Shown here one piece after another: positions 12,968 through 17,363 of a stretch of 17,363 bases of DNA. Source of the stretch: an uncultured Collinsella sp. (lineage in GTDB: Bacteria; Actinomycetota; Coriobacteriia; Coriobacteriales; Coriobacteriaceae); NCBI GenBank assembly GCA_902494815.1, contig CABUVB010000021.1, positions 1 to 17,363 on the forward strand, read 5' to 3'. The notes under the pieces were generated by a model. It worked only from the letters and a program-made list of their open reading frames with translations. It was not told the origin of the DNA and ran no database searches. A program made the translations under genes and the position numbers. Each line of letters opens with the position of its first letter. Positions within the stretch are counted from its first letter, which is position 1.

Positions 12968-12978
12968 AGTATCGCCTT

Positions 12979-13055
12979 ACGTTAGTAACGTCAAACGTTT
13001 CTATAGACTTACATCTCTATTATATCGTACGTTTGTTCGTGTTTTCTAGAACAAA
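12979..13055 (-). promoter_or_regulatory. higBA promoter with palindromic operator candidates
   Basis: A consensus TATAAT -10 box lies on the minus strand at 13024-13019; no convincing -35 is seen. Three dyads surround it: TTTGTTC/GAACAAA (13032-13038 with 13049-13055) in the -35 area, AAACGTTT (12993-13000), and ACGTTA-G-TAACGT (12979-12991) between the start point and the Shine-Dalgarno. Any of these could be the HigA autoregulatory operator; the 13-nt one is the most symmetric. Confidence 0.6.
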
Positions 13056-13069
13056 TAGTCCTTCACGCC

Positions 13070-14257
13070 TTAGTCAAGCGAAAGTAATCGTTTGTAGACA
13101 TCGAGGCCTTTGAGTAGGATTTCCTCGTCGAAGAGCATGCTATCGGTATGCAGAGCGCTTGTTGCATAGGCGGGGCAGCCATCCGAATCACTCGGGTTGT
13201 CTTGGTCCTCTGGCACGCCCGTGCCTAGCAAGAAGAACACGCCCGGCAGATGGCGCTGATAGAACGCGAAATCCTCGGCGATTAGCAGCGGCTCGTCCAC
13301 GAGCTGCAATTCGGGCAGAGCGGGCGCGATTCGGGCAAACAACTCAGGATCGTTATCGACCGGTGGATAGCCCTCGGCAAAGTCGAGATCATACGTGCAG
13401 CCCGTTGCGGCACAGGCATCGTCCAGCACGCGGCGCACGCCTTCGCGCGCCCGGTCGAACATGTCGTCCGTAAACACACGCAGGCTTCCGGCCACATGGG
13501 CCTCCCCCGCCACCGCGTTGCAAACGGTGCCAGCCTGCAGCAGGCCAAACTTGCCGATACAGGGTTCGTCGGTGCCCAGCTCGTCCATCAGTTCGCGCTC
13601 GGCAACCAAGAACTTGGCAGCCGCCAGCGCCGCATCGTGCGATTCCTCGACCGGAACGCCATAGGTCTTAGCGATATGGATGCTCGTCCCGTGAATATGA
13701 ATGTGTGTCTCACTCGAGCGCGCCAGCAGCGGGCCGGAACAGCTCGCCAATGTGTTCGCAGTCAGATCGGGCCACACGTGAAAGCCAAAAATGCGGTCGA
13801 CCCCGTAGCGCTCGAACACACCGCTCTCGCAAACTGTCTTGGCGCCACCAGTCGTCTCCTCGGCAGGCTGGAACACAAAGAGCACGTTGCGCTTGATGGC
13901 ACCCGGCTGCTCACGAATCGTGCGATCGACAAAGGTTGCCGCCGCAAGGGCCATGGCCATGTGTCCATCGTGTCCGCAAGCGTGCATCTTTCCGGGATGC
14001 TTCGAGGAAAAGGCCGCACCCGTCGCCTCCGCGATGGGCAGTGCGTCCATATCGGCGCGAATCGCCGTGGCATGCGCGGCGCCCGTGCCAGCGTCGAAGA
14101 AAGCACAAACACAGCTGGGGCAGGGATGGGTCACTTCACAGGCAAGCGAAGCGAGCACGCCCTCGATATAGGCTATGGTTTGAGGAAGATCGAAATCGAG
14201 CTCCGGAATGCGATGCAGGTCGCGACGATAGCGACGGAGTTCTTGGAGCTCGGTCAT
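13070..14257 (-). CDS. M20 family amidohydrolase (N-acyl amino acid deacylase)
   Basis: This 395-aa cytoplasmic metallo-amidohydrolase hydrolyses N-acyl amino acids. M20D hallmarks are RRDLHRIPEL near the start, RADMDALPI, metal-binding HACGHDGHMA (92-101), the catalytic/metal pair QPAEETTGGA (130-139), FGFHVWPDL, and LIAEDFAFYQ with ALHTDSM near the end. ATG 14257 is chosen because AAGGGA (14264-14269) lies 6 nt upstream. The middle part (PLLARSSETHIHI, then SIHIAKTYG) recalls N-acetyl-diaminopimelate deacetylases of low-GC Gram-positives. The gene is divergent from lysA-dapA-dapB, so a DAP-pathway role is possible. The sequence alone cannot separate this from hippurate- or indole-3-acetyl-amino-acid-type hydrolases. 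Confidence 0.85.
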   Translation of the reverse strand: MTELQELRRYRRDLHRIPELDFDLPQTIAYIEGVLASLACEVTHPCPSCVCAFFDAGTGAAHATAIRADMDALPIAEATGAAFSSKHPGKMHACGHDGHMAMALAAATFVDRTIREQPGAIKRNVLFVFQPAEETTGGAKTVCESGVFERYGVDRIFGFHVWPDLTANTLASCSGPLLARSSETHIHIHGTSIHIAKTYGVPVEESHDAALAAAKFLVAERELMDELGTDEPCIGKFGLLQAGTVCNAVAGEAHVAGSLRVFTDDMFDRAREGVRRVLDDACAATGCTYDLDFAEGYPPVDNDPELFARIAPALPELQLVDEPLLIAEDFAFYQRHLPGVFFLLGTGVPEDQDNPSDSDGCPAYATSALHTDSMLFDEEILLKGLDVYKRLLSLD

Positions 14258-14372
14258 AGAGAATCCCTTCGTGAGACATATCTGTTGCAACTTATTGTGA
14301 TACAGGATTGTGGCACACATGTTTCCAGCATATTGCTGCATTTTTTAAACGTTATATACGAATACTCTTGTT

Positions 14373-14381
14373 TGCTAAAGT
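14373..14381 (+). promoter_or_regulatory. Putative extended -10 promoter of the lysine operon
   Basis: TGCTAAAGT is an extended -10 motif (TGN plus TAAAGT), 27 nt before the start of the lysine aptamer. The -35 region is A/T-rich (TTATAT, 14352-14357) without a clear hexamer. A 6-bp hairpin GTGGTA/TACCAC (14387-14392 with 14400-14405) lies between it and the aptamer. Confidence 0.35.
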
Positions 14382-14407
14382 GCAACGTGGTAGGGTCGTT
14401 ACCACTT

Positions 14408-14564
14408 GATAGAGGCGCGGGCACGAAGAACCGCGGGCTAGCCGGCAGGCTTTGACCCCGTGGGGAGGCGAAACCCGCCGAACTGGGCTTTTCGGGCACG
14501 AACAACCTGGTGGGCCTGTGGGAAACACCCACAGGACTGTCTGCAGCAATGCGGGAGCGCTATC
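14408..14564 (+). ncRNA. Lysine riboswitch aptamer (L-box)
   Basis: The order of conserved L-box elements is clear: GATAGAGGCGCG (14408-14419), then AAGAACCGCGGG, GCCGAA (14477-14482), a hairpin CCTGTGGG/CCCACAGG (14515-14522 with 14528-14535), GGACTGTC (14534-14541), and a short P5 hairpin CTGCA-GCAA-TGCGG (14541-14554) with a GNRA-type loop. P1 closes through GATAG 14408-14412 with CTATC 14560-14564, as in Bacillus lysC. It stands 72 nt before lysA-dapA, which fits direct feedback by lysine on its own synthesis. Confidence 0.9.
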
Positions 14565-14636
14565 CGGACATTGGGTCCACGCTATGCGGATTCGATGCGC
14601 AGATGGCGCCGTCTGGATAGCGAGGTTTACGGGACA
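14558..14636 (+). promoter_or_regulatory. Expression platform of the lysine riboswitch
   Basis: No T-tract terminator is present between aptamer and ATG 14636, so control is probably on translation. GGATAGCG (14615-14622), whose last base begins the GAGG Shine-Dalgarno (14622-14625), can pair with CGCTATCC (14558-14565), which contains the P1 3' strand, or with a second copy CGCTAT (14580-14585). The competition between the two copies is a plausible switch, but which state is ON cannot be told by eye. Confidence 0.55.
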
Positions 14637-16945
14637 TGGCATTGACCCCCAACGAGGCATATGCGGCCAAGCAGCCGTTTGTGAACAAGGAGACACTCGA
14701 GCATATCGTCGAGCAGTTCCCCACGCCGTTTCATCTATACGACGAGGCGGGCATCCGCCGCAACATGCAAGAAGTGCGCGACGCCTTTGCATGGAACCCG
14801 GGCTTTAAGGAATACTTTGCCGTCAAGGCCAACCCCAACCCGGCGCTCATCTCCATTCTCAACGAATACGGCTGCGGCTGCGATTGCTCGAGCTATACCG
14901 AGCTCATGATCGCCCGCTCACTGGGTATCACGGGACACGACATCATGTTCTCGTCCAACGACACACCGGCTGCCGACTTTGAGCTCGCCGACAAGCTGGG
15001 TGCCATCGTCAACTTTGACGACATCAGCCACATCGAGTTCTTTGAGCGCGTTGCGGGGCCCATCCCCAAGACGGTCAGCTGCCGCTTTAATCCAGGCGGT
15101 CTGTTCCAGCTCTCCAACGGCATCATGGACAACCCGGGCGACTCCAAATATGGCATGACCACCGAGCAGCTCTTTGAGGCCTTCCGCATGCTCAAGGCCA
15201 AGGGCGCCGAGAATTTTGGCATCCATGCCTTCCTTGCCAGTAACACCGTCACTAACGACTACTATCCCAAGCTCGCACGCATCCTCTTTAAACTTGCCGT
15301 GCGCCTGGAGCGCGAGACCGGCGCACATGTCGCCTTTATCAATCTGTCCGGCGGTGTGGGTATCCCCTACCTGCCCGAGCAGCAGCCTAACGACATTCAC
15401 GCCATCGGTGAGGGCGTACACGCAGCCTACGACGAGATTCTGGTCCCCGCCGGCATGGGCGATGTGGCGATCTGCACCGAGATGGGTCGCTTTATGATGG
15501 GCCCCTACGGATGCCTGGTCACCAAGGCCATCCACGAGAAGCAGATCTACAAGGACTATATCGGCGTGGACGCCAGTGCCGTCGATCTGATTCGTCCTGC
15601 CATGTATGGCGCTTACCACCACATTACGGTGATGGGCCAGCCGGGTGGCGACGACAAGACCACAGCGCCCGTCACGGACACCTACGACATCACGGGCAAT
15701 CTGTGCGAGAACAACGACAAGTTCGCCATCGATCGCGAGCTGCCGCATATCGACATGGGCGACCTGCTTGTGATCCACGATACCGGCGCGCATGGCTACT
15801 CCATGGGCTACAACTACAATGGACGCCTGCGCTCCGCTGAGGTCCTGTTGCGCCCCGATGGCTCGGCCGACCTCATCCGCCGCGCCGAGCGCCCGGGCGA
15901 TTACTTTGCCACGCTCGACGTGCTGCCGAGCGGCCGAGAGCTGCTGGCCAAGTCGCGCGCCGAAAGCGCACGCCGTCGCGCTCAGGACGAGCGCCTAGCA
16001 GTCGCTGCTCAATGGAACAAACGCGTCCAGATCGCGGAAGCGAAGGAGAAGAACATGGATATCCGCAATCTCGAGGGCTCAATCGTCGCCCTTGTCACGC
16101 CGTTTAAAAAGGACGGCAGTGTCAACTTTGACGCGCTCGAGCGCCTTATCGATTTCCACCTGCAAAATGGCACTGACGCCATCCTCACCCTGGGTACCAC
16201 CGGAGAGAGTGCCACGATGACCGACGACGAGGACAACTCCGTCGTCGCCGCCGTGGTCAAGCATGTTGCAGGACGCGTCCCCGTCATCGCCGGCTCGGGC
16301 TCCAACTCCACGCAGACCATGCTCACCAAGTCGCTTACTTACCAGGGCTTGGGAGCCGACGGCCTGCTGCTCATTACCCCCTACTACAACAAGTCCAACG
16401 AAGAGGGTATCTACCAGCACTTTAAGACCGTCGCCGATGCCGTGGACATCCCCTGCATCCTGTACAACATCCCCGGCCGCTGTGGCTGCGGCATCAGCGA
16501 GCGCAACGTAGAACGCCTGGCCGCGCACCCCAACATCATGGGTATTAAGGAGGCCTCGGGCAACGTCGCCTACGCGGCCAAGATCGCCCACCTGCTGTCA
16601 GACGACTTCCGCATGTACTCGGGCGAGGACGCGCTTACCGTACCGCTCATGAGCCTGGGCGCCTCGGGCACCATCAGCGTGTGGGCAGACGTTCAGCCGC
16701 AGCTCGTGCACGACATGTGCCGCGCCTATCTGGACGGTGACGTGGAGCGCGCCCGCGATATCCAGATTGCCGGTCAGCCGCTCATCAACGCCCTCTTTAG
16801 CGAGGTCAACCCCATCCCCGTCAAGGAAGCGCTCGCCCAGATGGGCATGATCGAGGCAAACTACCGCATGCCGCTGTGCCCCATGGCAGACGACACGCGT
16901 GCTGCACTTACCGATGCTCTGAAGGGAGCTGGTCTGCTTGATTAA
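14636..16945 (+). CDS. lysA-dapA: LysA-DapA fusion: diaminopimelate decarboxylase / 4-hydroxy-tetrahydrodipicolinate synthase
   Basis: One uninterrupted 769-codon frame encodes two lysine enzymes. Residues 1-428 are DAP decarboxylase (meso-DAP to L-Lys, PLP-dependent): PLP lysine K64 in YFAVKANPNP, GGVGIP, EMGRF and catalytic C357 in GNLCENNDKF, a variant of the common CESGD motif, then IHDTGAHG. Residues 429-473 form a charged helical linker. Residues 474-769 are a full-length DapA (296 aa; pyruvate plus aspartate semialdehyde): LGTTGES, Schiff-base K638 in GIKEASGN and Y610 in LYNIPGR. There is no stop codon between the parts, yet AAGGAG (16043-16048) stands 6 nt before the dapA ATG (16055), so separate DapA may also be made. 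ATG 14636 has GAGG 10 nt upstream. The gene lies directly behind the lysine riboswitch and overlaps dapB by 8 nt. Confidence 0.88.
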   Translation: MALTPNEAYAAKQPFVNKETLEHIVEQFPTPFHLYDEAGIRRNMQEVRDAFAWNPGFKEYFAVKANPNPALISILNEYGCGCDCSSYTELMIARSLGITGHDIMFSSNDTPAADFELADKLGAIVNFDDISHIEFFERVAGPIPKTVSCRFNPGGLFQLSNGIMDNPGDSKYGMTTEQLFEAFRMLKAKGAENFGIHAFLASNTVTNDYYPKLARILFKLAVRLERETGAHVAFINLSGGVGIPYLPEQQPNDIHAIGEGVHAAYDEILVPAGMGDVAICTEMGRFMMGPYGCLVTKAIHEKQIYKDYIGVDASAVDLIRPAMYGAYHHITVMGQPGGDDKTTAPVTDTYDITGNLCENNDKFAIDRELPHIDMGDLLVIHDTGAHGYSMGYNYNGRLRSAEVLLRPDGSADLIRRAERPGDYFATLDVLPSGRELLAKSRAESARRRAQDERLAVAAQWNKRVQIAEAKEKNMDIRNLEGSIVALVTPFKKDGSVNFDALERLIDFHLQNGTDAILTLGTTGESATMTDDEDNSVVAAVVKHVAGRVPVIAGSGSNSTQTMLTKSLTYQGLGADGLLLITPYYNKSNEEGIYQHFKTVADAVDIPCILYNIPGRCGCGISERNVERLAAHPNIMGIKEASGNVAYAAKIAHLLSDDFRMYSGEDALTVPLMSLGASGTISVWADVQPQLVHDMCRAYLDGDVERARDIQIAGQPLINALFSEVNPIPVKEALAQMGMIEANYRMPLCPMADDTRAALTDALKGAGLLD
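16043..16057 (+). promoter_or_regulatory. Internal ribosome binding site and ATG of dapA
   Basis: AAGGAG at 16043-16048 is followed after 6 nt by ATG 16055-16057, in frame with the upstream lysA part. The residues after it (MDIRNLEGSIVALVTPF) are a normal DapA N-terminus. The site looks fully functional and suggests dapA was, or still is, translated as its own protein. Confidence 0.8.
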
Positions 16946-17363
16946 GACCGTCATTATGGGAACGGGCCGCATGGGCTCGCTCATCCGCACTACCGCCGAA
17001 GGCATTGTCGACGCCGGCGGGCAGCCCGTTTTTGATATCGTCGCCCAGATCGGTTTTGATTTGAGCGAGCTCGAGAACGCACCGGCCGCCGATGTAATCA
17101 TCGACTTCTCGAACGTCGTTACCTTCGATGCCGTCGTCGCCTATGTCGAGCGCACGGGTGCCGCGTTGGTCTCGGGCACCACGGGCTACACACCCGATCA
17201 GATGGACCGCCTGCGCGAGCTGGGTCAGAACGCCCGCGTCATGCACTCCGGCAATTACTCCATCGGTATCGCAGCCCTGCGTCATCTGGTAGCACAGGCC
17301 ACACGCGAGCTGCCCGGCTTTGACTGCGAGATTGTCGAGACTCACCACAACCAAAAGGTCGAC
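16938..17363 (+). CDS. dapB: 4-hydroxy-tetrahydrodipicolinate reductase DapB (3' partial)
   Basis: The first 142 codons of DapB are present; the gene runs off the window. The enzyme reduces the DapA product with NAD(P)H in the lysine/DAP pathway. It has the Rossmann motif GTGRMG (8-13), VIIDFSN, SGTTGY, MHSGNYSIG and the active-site region ETHHNQKVD at the cut end. The start is a rare TTG at 16938, overlapping the dapA end by 8 nt (dapA TAA 16943-16945), with AAGGGAG (16922-16928) 9 nt upstream. No ATG fits, because the first one in frame (16956) would remove the beta strand before the nucleotide loop. Overlap implies coupled translation with dapA under the same riboswitch. Confidence 0.92.
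   Translation, partial: MIKTVIMGTGRMGSLIRTTAEGIVDAGGQPVFDIVAQIGFDLSELENAPAADVIIDFSNVVTFDAVVAYVERTGAALVSGTTGYTPDQMDRLRELGQNARVMHSGNYSIGIAALRHLVAQATRELPGFDCEIVETHHNQKVD

Noticed and set aside
14326..14346. CAGCA-TAT-TGCTG hairpin followed by six T in the lysA/M20 intergenic region, as a plus-strand terminator
   Set aside because: The stem has only five pairs, no plus-strand gene ends there, and it lies upstream of the lysine operon promoter candidate.
14918..15793. 291-codon minus-strand frame opposite lysA
   Set aside because: It has no family resemblance, and LysA active-site motifs are on the other strand over the same span.

Overview
The window looks like a chromosomal segment of a high-GC, Gram-positive Coriobacteriia-type bacterium, most likely Collinsella or a close relative. 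This is inferred from protein flavour and codon use, not from a marker gene. Support comes from the LPXTG surface protein, the tryptophan-rich leader of the kind seen in actinobacteria, the two-ATPase ECF cassette and strong G/C-ending codon use. I see no tRNA, rRNA, CRISPR array, integrase or insertion sequence.

Layout. 1-1317 is the C-terminal part of an LPXTG-anchored surface protein resembling C69 dipeptidases. 1397-4887 is a four-cistron tryptophan-uptake unit: a 22-codon leader peptide with three consecutive Trp codons and a UUCG-loop attenuator, a TrpP-like ECF S-component, a fused double ATPase (A1A2) and an EcfT. 5012-7099 (minus) is a two-gene operon of an ATP-grasp D-aspartate ligase-like enzyme followed by an aspartate/glutamate racemase. 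7334-7966 is a MOSC-domain protein and 8201-9334 a secreted coiled-coil peptidoglycan hydrolase. 9372-11855 (minus) holds a Tat-type lipoprotein whose ribosome binding site lies in a 14-bp stem, a frameshifted small regulator-like gene and a membrane Ser/Thr kinase. 12020-12967 (minus) is a HigBA toxin-antitoxin pair followed by a small membrane protein. 13070-14257 (minus) is an M20 amidohydrolase. Divergent from it, 14373-17363 carries a lysine riboswitch (L-box) followed by lysA and dapA fused in one reading frame, then dapB, which is cut by the window end.

How the genes fit together. Two independent cis-acting RNA devices sense amino acids. A ribosome-mediated Trp attenuator stands before the ECF transporter and so identifies its likely substrate. 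A lysine aptamer stands before the lysA-dapA-dapB operon. The second theme is the cell envelope: DAP/lysine synthesis, a possible N-acetyl-DAP deacetylase next to it, D-Asp production and ligation for a peptidoglycan cross-bridge, a peptidoglycan hydrolase and a wall-anchored peptidase.

The most noteworthy observations are the WWW leader on an ECF transporter, the LysA-DapA fusion with an intact internal dapA ribosome binding site, the sequestered lipoprotein ribosome binding site, and the T6-run frameshift in the regulator next to the kinase.
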